Of a stretch of 64,000 bases of DNA, positions 55,216 to 64,000 are shown piece by piece; position 1 is the first letter of the stretch; each line of letters opens with the position of its first letter. A model generated the notes under the pieces. It saw only the letters and a list, made by a program, of their open reading frames with translations, was not told the origin of the DNA and ran no database searches. The translations under genes and the position numbers were made by a program. Source of the DNA: Rhodovulum sulfidophilum DSM 1374 (GTDB lineage: Bacteria > Pseudomonadota > Alphaproteobacteria > Rhodobacterales > Rhodobacteraceae); assembly GCF_001633165.1 (NCBI RefSeq), contig NZ_CP015418.1, positions 839,501 through 903,500 of the forward strand. Reading direction: 5' to 3'.

Positions 55216-56699
55216 TGCTGGTCTTGGATCACGACAGGGCAGGGGGGTACTGGGGCGCGGTCTATGCGTTCTGTGCCGTCAAGGGCCTGCAGGTGGTGAT
55301 CGACGGGCCGGTCGGCTGCGAGAATCTGCCGGTCACCTCCGTCCTTCACTATACCGACGCCCTGCCCCCGCATGAGCTGCCCATCGTCGTCACCGGTCTC
55401 GGTGAGGAAGAGCTGGGCCGCGAGGGCACCGAGGGCGCGATGAAACGGGCCTGGAGCACGCTCGATCCGGTTCTTCCGGCGGTCGTCGTCACCGGCTCCA
55501 TCGCCGAGATGATCGGCGGCGGCGTTACACCCCAGGGCACCAATATCCAGCGCTTCCTGCCGCGCACCATCGACGAGGATCAATGGGAAGCGGCGGACCG
55601 GGCGATGACCTGGATCTTCACCGAATTCGGCATGACCAAGGGCCGGATGCCGCCCGAGAAACCGCGCGAAGAAGGGGCGAAGCCCCGCGTGAACATCCTC
55701 GGGCCGATGTATGGCGTCTTCAACATGCCCTCGGATCTGGCCGAGATCCGGCGTCTGATCGAGGGCATCGGGGCCGAGGTCAACATGGTGATGCCGCTGG
55801 GCGCCCATGTCGCCGAGATGCGGAACCTGGTGAATGCCGACGCCAATGTCGTGATGTATCGCGAGTTCGGACGGGGTCTCGCCGAGGTTCTGGGCAAGCC
55901 CTATCTGCAGGCGCCGATCGGCATCGATTCGACGACGAAGTTCCTGCGCAAGCTGGGCGAGATGCTGGGGCTCGATCCCGAACCCTTCATCGCGCGCGAA
56001 AAGCACTCGACGATCAAGCCGGTCTGGGACCTGTGGCGGTCTGTCACGCAGGACTTCTTTGCCACGGCAAGCTTCGCCATCGTCGCGAACGAGACCTATG
56101 CCCGCGGCGTCCGGCACTTCCTCGAGACCGATCTGGGGCTGCCCTGCGCCTTTGCAGTGGCCCGCCAGCGCGGCGCAAAGACCAATAATGCCGAGGTTCG
56201 CGCGCTGATGGGGCAGAAACGGCCGCTGGTCGTGTTCGGCTCGATCAACGAGAAGATCTACCTCGCCGAGCTGTCGGCCGGTCATGGTCCCAAACCTGCC
56301 TTCATCCCCGCCGGGTTCCCGGGTGCGGCGATCCGGCGCGCGACGGGCACCCCCTTTATGGGGTACGCCGGTGCCACGTATCTGGTTCAGGAAGTGTGCA
56401 ATTCCTTGTTCGACGCGCTCTTCCATATCCTGCCGCTCGGGACCGAGATGGATTCGGCTTCTGCAACGCCGACCCGACTGCGGCGCGATTTTCCCTGGGA
56501 TGAGGACGCCCAGGCACTGCTCGACAGGATCGTGGCCGAACACCCCGTCCTGACACGCATCTCTGCCGCGAAATCCCTGCGCGACGCCGCCGAGAAGGCC
56601 GCGCTCGAACAAGGGGCAGAACGAGTGGTGCTTGAAACCATCGAGGCCTTGGCACCTGCAGGCTTCGCCCGCCCTTCTTCGAAAGGAGAGACGAAATGA
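55215..56699 (+). CDS. bchZ: Chlorophyllide a reductase subunit Z
   Basis: A 494-residue NifK-like subunit that pairs with BchY. The cluster Cys lies in [20 protein letters not shown] (residues ~29-48). Other family stretches include [19 protein letters not shown] and [22 protein letters not shown] 55215 gives the usual start [19 protein letters not shown]. The last codon overlaps the ATG of pufQ, so bch and puf genes form one superoperon. Confidence 0.96.
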   Translation: MLVLDHDRAGGYWGAVYAFCAVKGLQVVIDGPVGCENLPVTSVLHYTDALPPHELPIVVTGLGEEELGREGTEGAMKRAWSTLDPVLPAVVVTGSIAEMIGGGVTPQGTNIQRFLPRTIDEDQWEAADRAMTWIFTEFGMTKGRMPPEKPREEGAKPRVNILGPMYGVFNMPSDLAEIRRLIEGIGAEVNMVMPLGAHVAEMRNLVNADANVVMYREFGRGLAEVLGKPYLQAPIGIDSTTKFLRKLGEMLGLDPEPFIAREKHSTIKPVWDLWRSVTQDFFATASFAIVANETYARGVRHFLETDLGLPCAFAVARQRGAKTNNAEVRALMGQKRPLVVFGSINEKIYLAELSAGHGPKPAFIPAGFPGAAIRRATGTPFMGYAGATYLVQEVCNSLFDALFHILPLGTEMDSASATPTRLRRDFPWDEDAQALLDRIVAEHPVLTRISAAKSLRDAAEKAALEQGAERVVLETIEALAPAGFARPSSKGETK

Positions 56700-56917
56700 C
56701 TGACCAGACTTCCGACGTTCACATGGTACGTGGCCACCGCCCGCCGAAGGCGGAGTTCATGGTCTATTTCACGATCATCTTCATTGCGGCGCTGCCGCTG
56801 GCCTTCATCGCCTCCTTCCTGGCGATGGTCCGGCAGGGCGACCTGAAGACCAAGGGGCCGATTGCCCGCGCCTGGAGTCAGGCGCGGATCATCACGCCCA
56901 TGATTTTCTCTGCCTGA
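56696..56917 (+). CDS. pufQ: PufQ, bacteriochlorophyll synthesis/assembly protein
   Basis: A 73-residue single-pass membrane protein (hydrophobic residues ~22-46, then [17 protein letters not shown]). PufQ is thought to affect bacteriochlorophyll formation or delivery. It overlaps bchZ by 4 bases and is followed by 122 bp of untranslated, structured RNA before pufB. The usual puf operon start region lies around it. Confidence 0.92.
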   Translation: MTDQTSDVHMVRGHRPPKAEFMVYFTIIFIAALPLAFIASFLAMVRQGDLKTKGPIARAWSQARIITPMIFSA

Positions 56918-56934
56918 GAAGGTGGAGTTCCGAA

Positions 56935-56961
56935 ATTCGCCCACCCCCCGGTTGGGCGAAT
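56935..56961 (+). other. pufQ-pufB intercistronic RNA hairpin
   Basis: ATTCGCCCA pairs perfectly with TGGGCGAAT (9 bp, 9-base loop) 17 bases after the pufQ stop. A second weaker GC stem follows at 56990-57002. In Rhodobacter species structures at this position protect the 5' end of the processed pufBA mRNA. That function here is inferred. Confidence 0.6.
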
Positions 56962-57039
56962 AGCCGGCAGGGATAAAACCTTGTCGGGACCCGGCCGCCG
57001 GGGTGCGCGGCATCAGTCTGACGATCCGGAGGAAAGTTA

Positions 57040-57186
57040 ATGGCTGAATCTGACGTGTCGTTCACCGGTCTGACCGACGAGCAGGCGCAAGAAATTCACG
57101 CTGTCTACATGAGTGGGCTTTGGCTGTTCTCGGCCGTCGCCGTGCTGGCTCACCTGGCAGTGTACATCTGGCGCCCGTGGCTCTGA
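57040..57186 (+). CDS. pufB: Light-harvesting complex 1 beta subunit
   Basis: A 48-residue beta-polypeptide of the core antenna: [20 protein letters not shown] at the N-terminus, one membrane helix, the bacteriochlorophyll-ligating His in [11 protein letters not shown] (residue 38) and the C-terminal WRPWL. A GGAGGAAAG ribosome site precedes the ATG. It is 16 bp upstream of pufA. Confidence 0.96.
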
Positions 57187-57202
57187 GAAGAGGACCTGAG
57201 AA

Positions 57203-57367
57203 ATGGCTAAATTCTACAAGATCTGGATGATCTTCGACCCCCGTCGCGTGCTCGTTGCGCAGGGCGTCTTCCTGTTCCTGCTGGCTGTGATGATTCACCT
57301 CGTCCTGCTGAGCACGGACTACTTCAACTGGCTGACCATCGCCGCCGAGAAAGCCGCAGGCGCGTAA
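57203..57367 (+). CDS. pufA: Light-harvesting complex 1 alpha subunit
   Basis: A 54-residue alpha-polypeptide: [20 protein letters not shown] at the start, the bacteriochlorophyll-ligating His in [10 protein letters not shown] (residue 32) and the C-terminal DYFNWLT. It forms the LH1 ring with PufB around the reaction centre. A strong hairpin follows in the pufA-pufL gap. Confidence 0.96.
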
Positions 57368-57414
57368 GCGTCCCCGTGGCTTCCGGATGTGAGCAGTCGG
57401 AAGTGACACCAAAA

Positions 57415-57449
57415 GCTGCGGGCGGGAGCCCCGATCTCCCGCCCGCAGC
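57415..57449 (+). other. pufA-pufL intercistronic stabilising hairpin
   Basis: A perfect 14-bp stem (arms 57415-57428 and 57436-57449) with a 7-base loop lies in the 146-bp gap between pufA and pufL. The matching structure in Rhodobacter stabilises the pufBA mRNA and sets LH1 in excess over reaction centre. A smaller stem CTTCCG/CGGAAG (57380-57403) precedes it. Confidence 0.88.
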
Positions 57450-57513
57450 AATCTCGAAGGACAAGGACGGCTGAGGCCCGGACGGACACGGCCGCCATTT
57501 GCGGAGACAGACG

Positions 57514-58368
57514 ATGGCACTGCTCAGTTTTGAGAGAAAGTATCGCGTCCGTGGAGGGACGCTCATCGGTGGCGATCTGTTCGACTTTTGGGTGGGGCCT
57601 TTCTTTGTGGGCTTCTTCGGAGTGACGACGATCTTCTTCGCCACCCTCGGAACCGCCATGATCTTCTGGGGCGCCGCGCTTCAGGGGACATTCAACCCGC
57701 TGAAGATCCACATCGCGCCACCGGATCTCAGCTATGGGCTCAGCATCGCGCCTCTCGCCGAGGGCGGGCTTTGGCAATTCATCACGCTCTGCGCTATCGG
57801 TGCATTCGTGAGCTGGGCTCTGCGCGAAGTGGAGATCTGCCGCAAGCTTGGCATCGGGTATCATATTCCGATCGCCTTCGGCATGGCGATTTTCGCATAT
57901 TTGACGCTTGAAGTGTTCCGCCCGATGTTGATGGGCGCCTGGGGGCATGCGTTCCCCTACGGCATCTTCACCCATCTCGACTGGGTGTCGAACACCGGCT
58001 ACCACTATCTGCACTTCCACTATAACCCGTTCCACATGCTGGGCGTGTCGCTGTTCTTCGCCACCTGTCTGGCGCTCGCGCTGCATGGCGGTCTGATCCT
58101 GTCGGCCTGCAACCCGGAAAAGGGTGAAGAGGCGAAGACGCCGGATCACGAAGACAGCTTCTTCCGCGACCTCATCGGGTATTCGATCGGGACGCTCGGG
58201 ATCCACCGCGCCGGCTGGCTTCTGGCCATCAATGCGGTCTTCTTCTCGGCGGTCTGCATCATCATCTCCGGTCCGCTCTGGACCGAGGGCTGGCCCGAAT
58301 GGTGGACCTGGTGGAGCAACCTGCCGATCTGGCCCGAAGCCATTCCGGCTGTCCAGGGGAGCATGTAA
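57514..58368 (+). CDS. pufL: Photosynthetic reaction centre L subunit
   Basis: A 284-residue five-helix membrane protein starting [20 protein letters not shown]. Special-pair and accessory bacteriochlorophyll His residues are in the [20 protein letters not shown] region; iron-ligand His residues are in [14 protein letters not shown] and the later [14 protein letters not shown] 57514 is preferred over the in-frame 57499 start. It pairs with PufM. Confidence 0.97.
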
Positions 58369-58370
58369 CC

Positions 58371-59336
58371 ATGGCTGAATATCAGAACATCTTCACCCAG
58401 GTGCAGGTCCAGGGACCCAGCGACTGGGGCATGGACAACGAGAACAACATGATGGAAGAGCGGGCCGGCATGGGCCACTTCTCCATCCTCGGTTGGCTCG
58501 GCAATGCCCAGCTCGGCCCGATCTATCTGGGCTATACCGGTGTGGTCTCGTTGATCGCGGGCTGCTTCGCCTTCCTGATCATCGGGCTGAACATGCTGGC
58601 CCAGGTCGACTGGTCGCTGGTGCAGCTGCTGCGGCAGGGGTTCTGGCTGGCGCTTGAACCGCCCTCGCCGGAATACGGCCTGCGCATCCCGCCGCTGAAG
58701 GAAGGCGGCTGGTACATGGTTGCCAGCTTCTTCCTGCTGATCTCGGTCTGGGCCTGGTGGGCACGTACCTACATGCTCGCCGTCGAGCACAAGATGGGCA
58801 AGCATATTGCCTGGGCGTTCCTGTCGGCGATCTGGCTGTTCATGGTGCTGGGCTTCTTCCGCCCGATCCTGATGGGCTCCTGGTCGGAAATGGTGCCCTA
58901 CGGCATCTTCCCGCACCTCGACTGGACCACCGCCTTCTCGATCCGGTACGGCAACCTCTACTACAACCCGTTCCACGCGCTCTCGATCGCGTTCCTCTAC
59001 GGCTCTGCCCTGCTCTTCGCGATGCATGGCGGCACCATCCTCGCCGTGACCCGCTTCGGTGGCGACCGCGAGCTGGAGCAGATCTACGACCGCGGGACCG
59101 CGTCCGAGCGTGCCGCCCTGTTCTGGCGCTGGACCATGGGCTTCAACGCCACGATGGAAGGCATTCACCGTTGGGCCTGGTGGTTCGCGGTTCTGACCCC
59201 GCTGACCGGCGGGATCGGCATCCTGCTCACGGGCACTGTCGTCGACAACTGGTATATCTGGGCCCAGGAGCACAACTTCGTCACGGAGTACACTCAGCCC
59301 TACGGCGTTGACGCCTATGTCGGGCAAGGAGGCTGA
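58371..59336 (+). CDS. pufM: Photosynthetic reaction centre M subunit
   Basis: A 321-residue protein. Chromophore and iron ligands are in [40 protein letters not shown] and GIHRWAWWF. The C-terminal tail after the last helix ([20 protein letters not shown]) is about 15 residues longer than in species lacking PufC, consistent with docking of the cytochrome subunit encoded next. It starts 2 bases after the pufL stop. Confidence 0.97.
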
Positions 59337-59338
59337 TC

Positions 59339-60409
59339 ATGATGCTTAAGTTCCCGAAATGGTTCTTCAAATGGAGTGAGGAGAACCCGACCGACCTGAT
59401 GGGTCCGGGGATCCTCGTGGGGACTGTCGGCGGTGCTGTGGCCGTGGCTGCGATCATCGTGGCCTTCGGCAACCCGAACGCCACCATCGACCACCAGACC
59501 GGCCCGCGCGGCATCGGCATGGCGGTGTCCAAGTTCGTCAAGGACAACCCGCAATTCGATGTCTACGAGGCCGAGTATCAGGTTTTCGACCGGGTCGAGG
59601 CGCCGGAAGGCACCCCGACCGCGGCCGAGGCCTATGGCGACAGCGTCGTCGCTTTCGGCGACATGGACCAGGCCAACTTCGACCAGCTCACCAAGGCGAT
59701 GAGCGCCTGGGTCGGCATGGATGTGGTGCTTTACGACGATGGCGAGGTCGACGAGACCACGCTGGCGATCACCAAGAACTGCATCGAGGCGACCCAGTAT
59801 CTCAACGACTCCTGGGACACCCACAACCTCGCCACCGAAGGCAAGGGCGTGAACTGCTACACCTGCCACCGGGGTCAGCCGACCCCTCCCGGCTCGTGGA
59901 TGAAGTCCGGCAACGTCAACAGCGCCATGGAAGGCTGGTCCGGCGTGCAGAACCGCCTGCTGGTGGGCCGCAAATATACCGACAGCCAGTACACTTCGCT
60001 GCCGGTGGATGCGCTGGAAAAACTGCTGCTTGACGGTGATTCGATCAAGGTCACCGATACCGAGAGCCGCGTCGACCAGCAGAAGGGCGACCCGACCTGG
60101 CAGGATGCCGAGCGGACCTTCAGCCTGATGAACCATCAGGCCAACTCGCTGAATGTCGGCTGCGTCTACTGCCACAACACCCGGGCCTTCTACGATCCGA
60201 CCCAGGTGACGCCGCAATGGTCGGTCACGACCCTGGCACAGCAGATGTCGATCGACATCAACCAGACCTTCTACGAGCCGCGCTCGGAGATCCTGGGGCA
60301 TGAATCGGCCAAGGTCGACTGCATGACCTGCCACATGGGCGTCATCAGCCCGCTGAACGGCCATGACATGGTCGCTGAATGGCCCGAACTGGCCGCTCCG
60401 GCGGAGTGA
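59339..60409 (+). CDS. pufC: Reaction-centre-bound cytochrome, triheme form
   Basis: A 356-residue protein with only three CxxCH sites: CYTCH (173-177), CVYCH (275-279) and CMTCH (328-332). The position of the first haem in tetraheme PufC is occupied by VGMDVVLYDDGEV, and the axial-Met region reads ITKNCIEATQYLN, so both covalent site and ligand are gone. There is no lipobox Cys: the first Cys is residue 148, and residues ~21-43 form an uncleaved anchor. This matches the Rhodovulum-type subunit. It donates electrons to the special pair. Confidence 0.96.
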   Translation: MMLKFPKWFFKWSEENPTDLMGPGILVGTVGGAVAVAAIIVAFGNPNATIDHQTGPRGIGMAVSKFVKDNPQFDVYEAEYQVFDRVEAPEGTPTAAEAYGDSVVAFGDMDQANFDQLTKAMSAWVGMDVVLYDDGEVDETTLAITKNCIEATQYLNDSWDTHNLATEGKGVNCYTCHRGQPTPPGSWMKSGNVNSAMEGWSGVQNRLLVGRKYTDSQYTSLPVDALEKLLLDGDSIKVTDTESRVDQQKGDPTWQDAERTFSLMNHQANSLNVGCVYCHNTRAFYDPTQVTPQWSVTTLAQQMSIDINQTFYEPRSEILGHESAKVDCMTCHMGVISPLNGHDMVAEWPELAAPAE

Positions 60410-60421
60410 TCAGAGACTTTG

Positions 60422-60448
60422 AAGGGGCGGCCGCAAGAGCCGCCCTTT
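60422..60448 (+). terminator. Hairpin after pufC
   Basis: A 10-bp stem AAGGGGCGGC/GCCGCCCTTT (one G-T pair, 7-base loop) lies 12 bases after the pufC stop. The T-rich end is short. It probably ends or trims the puf transcript together with the stronger hairpin at 60529. Confidence 0.65.
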
Positions 60449-60528
60449 CCCCTCATCGGGTCCCTGGCGGGGCCCGGTATTCGGGGCCTCCACACCCCGG
60501 TTCCCTTCCTGTCAGACACAGGACACTG

Positions 60529-60565
60529 GCGCCGTGTGGGGAACAGACCACACGGCGCTTTTTTT
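60529..60565 (+). terminator. Strong intrinsic terminator before dxs
   Basis: GCGCCGTGTGG (60529-60539) pairs perfectly with CCACACGGCGC (60548-60558), an 11-bp stem with an 8-base loop followed by seven T residues (60559-60565). It ends 25 bases before the dxs ATG, so it separates puf from dxs or acts as an attenuator in the dxs leader. Confidence 0.9.
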
Positions 60566-60590
60566 ATCGGAAACGCGCGGGAGACGACCA

Positions 60591-62525
60591 ATGACAGTCA
60601 AGCCTCCGACCCCGACTTCCACCCCGATTCTGGACCGCGTCGCCGGTCCGGCCGATCTCAAGGGCATGAGCCAGGCAGATCTGGCGCTGCTGGCGCGGGA
60701 CCTCCGAGAAGAGGTGATCTCGGTCGTGGCCCGGACCGGCGGGCATCTGGGCTCGTCGCTGGGGGTGGTCGAGCTGACGGTGGCGCTGCATGCCGTCTTC
60801 AACACGCCCTTCGACAAGCTGGTCTGGGATGTCAGCCACCAATGCTACCCGCACAAGATCCTGACCGGGCGCCGCGACCGCATGCACACGTTGCGTCAGG
60901 GCGGCGGGCTTGCCGGGTTCTGCAAGCGCTCTGAAAGCGAATACGATGCCTTCGGCGCGGGGCACAGCTCGACCTCGATCTCGGCCGCGCTCGGCTTTGC
61001 CGTCGGCCGCGACATGGGCCAGCCGACGGGCGATTCCATCGCGGTGATCGGCGACGGCTCGATCAGCGCGGGCATGGCCTATGAGGCGCTGAACAATGCC
61101 GGCCATGAAAAGCGCCGGCTGTTCGTGATCCTGAACGACAACGAGATGTCCATCGCCCCGCCCGTGGGCGCGATGTCGAAATATCTCTCGGGGCTCTATC
61201 ACGAGACGCCGCTGGGCAAGCTCAAGGACATGGCCGAGGATTTCGAATCCGCCCTGCCCGGTCCGATCCGCGAGGGCGCGCGTCGCGCCCGCCAGCTGGT
61301 CACCGGCTTCCCGGGCGGCGGCACGCTGTTCGAAGAGTTGGGCTTCGACTATATCGGCCCGATCGACGGCCATGACATGAGCCAGTTGCTGACCGTGCTG
61401 CGCGCCGCCCGCGCGCGGGCCTCGGGGCCGGTGCTGATCCATGTCTGCACGGTCAAGGGCAAGGGCTACAAACCGGCCGAGACCTCGGCCGACCGGGGCC
61501 ATGGCGTGTCGAAATTCGACGTCGCCTCGGGCACCCAGAAGAAAAGCTCGGGCAATGCGCCCTCCTATACCTCGGTCTTCGGCCGGACCCTGACCGACGA
61601 GGCCGCGCGCGATGCCAAGATCGTCGGCGTCACCGCGGCGATGCCCTCGGGCACCGGGCTCGACATCCTGCAGGACCGCTTCCCGAAACGGGTCTTCGAT
61701 GTCGGCATCGCCGAACAGCACGCGGTGACCTTCGCGGGCGGCATGGCGGCCTCGGGGCTCAAGCCCTTCGTCGCGATCTACTCGACCTTCCTGCAGCGCG
61801 GTTACGACCAGATCGTTCATGACGTGGTGCTGCAGAAACTGCCGGTCCGCTTCTGCGTCGACCGCGCGGGGCTGGTGGGCGCCGACGGCTCGACCCATGC
61901 CGGGGCCTTCGACGTGGCCTTCCTGTCGAACCTGCCGGGCATGGTGGTGATGGGCGCGGGCGACGAGGCCGAGCTTCGCCACATGGTCACGACCGCCGCC
62001 GCCTATGACGAGGGCCCGATCTCGCTGCGCTATCCGCGCGGCGAGGGGATCGGCGTCGAGATGCCCGAGCGCGGGCAGATCCTGGAAATCGGCAAGGGCC
62101 GTGTCGTGCGCGAGGGCAGCAAGGTCGCGCTTCTGTCCTTCGGGGCGCCGCTGGTCGATTGTCTGGCCGCGGCCGATGCGCTCGAGGCGCGCGGGGTGTC
62201 GGTCACCGTCGCCGATGCCCGCTTTGCCAAGCCCCTCGATACCGATCTGATCGCCCGGCTGGTGAAAGAGCACGAGGCGCTGATCACCGTCGAGCATGGT
62301 GCCGAGGGCGGCTTCGGCGCGCTGGTCCTGCACTGGCTGGCCCGGACCGGGCGGCTCGATGGTGGGGTCTCGGTGCGCACCATGACGCTGCCCGATGCCT
62401 TCATCGAACAGGCGAGCCCGGCCGAGATGTATGCCGAGGCCGGGTTGACTGCGCAGGACATTGCCGCGACCGCGCTTCAGGCGCTGGGGGTCGCGCCGGC
62501 CCAGTTCGGCCAGGCCAGCGCCTGA
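60591..62525 (+). CDS. dxs: 1-Deoxy-D-xylulose-5-phosphate synthase
   Basis: A 644-residue thiamine-pyrophosphate enzyme, first step of the MEP isoprenoid pathway that feeds crtE. TPP-binding [19 protein letters not shown] (residues ~155-173), the transketolase-like [18 protein letters not shown] (~423-440) and C-terminal [10 protein letters not shown] are intact. ATG 60591 is used; a longer in-frame start would include the terminator. The position directly after the puf genes is also seen in Rhodobacter sphaeroides. Confidence 0.95.
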   Translation: MTVKPPTPTSTPILDRVAGPADLKGMSQADLALLARDLREEVISVVARTGGHLGSSLGVVELTVALHAVFNTPFDKLVWDVSHQCYPHKILTGRRDRMHTLRQGGGLAGFCKRSESEYDAFGAGHSSTSISAALGFAVGRDMGQPTGDSIAVIGDGSISAGMAYEALNNAGHEKRRLFVILNDNEMSIAPPVGAMSKYLSGLYHETPLGKLKDMAEDFESALPGPIREGARRARQLVTGFPGGGTLFEELGFDYIGPIDGHDMSQLLTVLRAARARASGPVLIHVCTVKGKGYKPAETSADRGHGVSKFDVASGTQKKSSGNAPSYTSVFGRTLTDEAARDAKIVGVTAAMPSGTGLDILQDRFPKRVFDVGIAEQHAVTFAGGMAASGLKPFVAIYSTFLQRGYDQIVHDVVLQKLPVRFCVDRAGLVGADGSTHAGAFDVAFLSNLPGMVVMGAGDEAELRHMVTTAAAYDEGPISLRYPRGEGIGVEMPERGQILEIGKGRVVREGSKVALLSFGAPLVDCLAAADALEARGVSVTVADARFAKPLDTDLIARLVKEHEALITVEHGAEGGFGALVLHWLARTGRLDGGVSVRTMTLPDAFIEQASPAEMYAEAGLTAQDIAATALQALGVAPAQFGQASA

Positions 62526-62541
62526 GGCCAAAGCTCTCCGC

Positions 62542-62584
62542 GAAGGGGCCTCGTCCGGGAAGCCGGGCGGGGCCCTTCCCTTTT
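62542..62584 (+). terminator. Probable terminator after dxs
   Basis: GAAGGG (62542-62547) pairs with CCCTTC (62573-62578), with an imperfect GC-rich inner stem, and is followed by TTTT at 62581-62584. It lies 17 bases after the dxs stop and before a convergent gene. Confidence 0.45.
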
Positions 62585-62621
62585 CGAGCGGCCCTTTTCG
62601 ACCGGTCTCTTTCGAAACGGA

Positions 62622-62810
62622 TCAGCGGCCGCGGGCCAGGGCCAGGGCCTCGGTCAGGGCCTCGCGGTCGCCGACATGATTGGCGAGGATCAGGATCAGC
62701 CGCGCGTTCAGCGCCTGGCTTTCGGGATCGGACAGCCCGCGATGGGCGGCCAGCAATTCGGCATAGAACCCGTCGGGATCGGGCAGGTTAGGATCGGTGA
62801 TCAGCTTCAT
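62622..62810 (-). CDS. DUF2783 domain protein
   Basis: A 62-residue protein matching the small DUF2783 family (DPDGFYAELLAAHRGLSD, then ALNARLILILANHVGDREAL). It overlaps the stop of the FAD monooxygenase gene by 4 bases, the usual partner arrangement in Rhodobacterales. Its role is unknown; the conserved pairing suggests it supports the monooxygenase or its pathway. Confidence 0.82.
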   Translation of the reverse strand: MKLITDPNLPDPDGFYAELLAAHRGLSDPESQALNARLILILANHVGDREALTEALALARGR

Positions 62811-64000
62811 TCCCGTCCCTCCCACATCGCCCGCAGCGCGGCGGTGATATCGCGGGGCTCGGCCATGATCCAGCGCGCCGCCACTACCCGGTCGGGCCGG
62901 ATCAGGTAAAGCGCCCGTTCGGCATCGCCCAGATAGCGCGCCCTGAGCGTCGGGTCGGCCCGAAGCGCCAGCGCCGGAACCGGCAGGCCTTCGGGCGCGG
63001 CGCAGTTGATCGCCAGCACCATCGGTCCGGTCCCCAGCTCGTCCAGCAGCCAGCCATTGCCGATCCGCGCTTCGGGCGCGACCGCGCCGGCGCGGGCATC
63101 GGCGGGCAGCAGCGTGTCGTCGGGCGCGCCGGTCCGATAGATGCAGGGCACGGCCAGCCGCCCGGCATTGACCCATTCTCGGGCAAAGGCGGTCTTGCGC
63201 GCAAGCGCCAGAACCTGGTCCCGGAACAGGCGCTCGACCCCGGGGGCGGGCGAGATGAAATCGGCCGACCGGGCGGAATCGCGCAGGTTCTCGTCGGCGG
63301 CCTGCAGCCGCTCGCGGTTGTAGCTGTCCAGCAGCCCCTCATCGGCCCGGCCCTCGAGAACGGCCGCCAGTTTCCAGCCCAGATTCTCGACGTCCCGCAG
63401 CCCGGCATTGGCGCCCCGGGCCGAGAAGGGCGGCACCAGATGCGCGGCATCGCCGAGGAAGATCACCCGGCCATGGACGAACTCGGCCAGCCTGCGGCTC
63501 TGGAAGGTGTAGACGCTGACCCATTCGAGGTCGAAATCGGGACCGACCACGGCCTGGATCCGCGGGATCACCCGGTCCGGCCGGACCTCCTCGGCGACAT
63601 TGGCATCGCGGCCGAGCTGCAGGTCGATGCGGTAGATATTGTCGGCCTGCGGCATCAGCATCGCCGACTGGCCGGAATGGAAGGAGGGGTCGAACCAGAA
63701 CCAGCGCTCGGCCGGGAAATCGGCCTCCATCTCGATATCGGCGACCATGAAGCGCTCTTCGTGGAAGGCGCCGTCCTCCAGATCCAGATCCAGCAGCGCC
63801 CGGGTCAGCGAGCGGGCGCCGTCGCAGGCCAGCAGATAATCGGCGGTCAGCCGGTAGGAGCCATCCGGCGTCTTGACCGACAGCTCGACCCCGTCGCCGG
63901 TCTGATCGACGCCGGTCAGCCGGTTGCGGAAGCGCAGGTCGATCAGCGGCTCGGCCAGGGCGCGCTCGATCAGGATGTCCTCGACATGGTATTGCTGCAG
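62807..64000 (-). CDS. FAD-dependent aromatic-ring monooxygenase (MhpA-like), 5' end outside window
   Basis: The visible 397 residues are the C-terminal part of a flavoprotein hydroxylase of the phenol/3-hydroxyphenylpropionate hydroxylase class. The second FAD motif LACDGARSLTRALLD (conserved DG near 63810) and GRVIFLGDAAHLVPPFSARG with NAGLRDVENLGWKL are clear. The C-terminal thioredoxin-like region follows. The frame is open to the window edge, so the N-terminal GxGxxG domain is missing only because of truncation. The substrate is probably aromatic; exact one unknown. Confidence 0.88.
   Translation of the reverse strand: MQQYHVEDILIERALAEPLIDLRFRNRLTGVDQTGDGVELSVKTPDGSYRLTADYLLACDGARSLTRALLDLDLEDGAFHEERFMVADIEMEADFPAERWFWFDPSFHSGQSAMLMPQADNIYRIDLQLGRDANVAEEVRPDRVIPRIQAVVGPDFDLEWVSVYTFQSRRLAEFVHGRVIFLGDAAHLVPPFSARGANAGLRDVENLGWKLAAVLEGRADEGLLDSYNRERLQAADENLRDSARSADFISPAPGVERLFRDQVLALARKTAFAREWVNAGRLAVPCIYRTGAPDDTLLPADARAGAVAPEARIGNGWLLDELGTGPMVLAINCAAPEGLPVPALALRADPTLRARYLGDAERALYLIRPDRVVAARWIMAEPRDITAALRAMWEGRE

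Noticed and set aside
60410..60590. Possible pufX after pufC
   Set aside because: The interval contains two terminator-like hairpins and no frame with a PufX-like membrane segment.
1..64000. CRISPR array or intact insertion sequence
   Set aside because: No set of evenly spaced repeats with spacers, and no transposase or integrase motif with terminal inverted repeats, was seen on reading both strands.

Overview
This 64 kb window is high-GC DNA from an anoxygenic phototroph of the Rhodobacterales. The best match is a Rhodovulum, close to Rdv. sulfidophilum. The evidence is the order crtC-crtD / crtE-crtF-bchC-bchX-bchY-bchZ-pufQ-pufB-pufA-pufL-pufM-pufC-dxs, the presence of pufC with no pufX, and a reaction-centre cytochrome with only three CxxCH haem sites, the form described from Rdv. 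sulfidophilum. The genus call is an inference from these features, not from a database search.

Left third (about 1-21.3 kb): accessory carbon and organosulfonate catabolism in four blocks. (i) 0.15-7.06 kb is a co-directional cluster: SAF-domain NAD oxidoreductase, TRAP transporter (DctP, Q, M) with a metal-dependent cyclase-type hydrolase inside it, DUF1537 acid-sugar kinase and class II aldolase-like decarboxylase. It looks like a four-carbon acid-sugar pathway with an unassigned first substrate. (ii) 7.4-15.9 kb is a sulfolactate cluster: GntR regulator (suyR-like) divergent from suyA-suyB, slcC, comC, a tripartite tricarboxylate transporter whose two membrane subunits are fused, and a UPF0324 exporter (suyZ-like). 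(iii) 16.2-20.2 kb on the minus strand encodes a second TRAP transporter and a DUF4392 D-glutamate-cyclase-like enzyme, divergent from (iv) a LysR regulator.

Middle (21.5-46.8 kb): a secreted hydrolase, an AadA-type nucleotidyltransferase, then a gene-poor, apparently degraded stretch ending in a broken HNH nuclease gene beside tRNA-Lys(UUU). Housekeeping genes follow: dapF, mtaB, petABC (cytochrome bc1) with a strong terminator, thiBPQ under a TPP riboswitch, aroC, yjdM, a DEAD-box helicase with a tandem-repeat basic tail, an L,D-transpeptidase, ribA, an OmpR-type regulator, xth, a CnoX-like thioredoxin, a Lon-N-domain protein and a Trm112-like protein.

Right third (46.9-62.5 kb): part of the photosynthesis gene cluster. 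Two pairs of PpsR/CrtJ palindromes (TGT-N12-ACA) with identical 8-bp spacing sit in the crtD-crtE and crtF-bchC intergenic regions. The bchCXYZ-puf genes overlap or lie close together as a superoperon, with RNA hairpins between pufQ and pufB and between pufA and pufL. Hairpins that look like terminators separate pufC from dxs. The window ends in a DUF2783 gene and a truncated FAD monooxygenase gene on the minus strand.

No CRISPR array, rRNA, integrase or intact insertion sequence was recognised.
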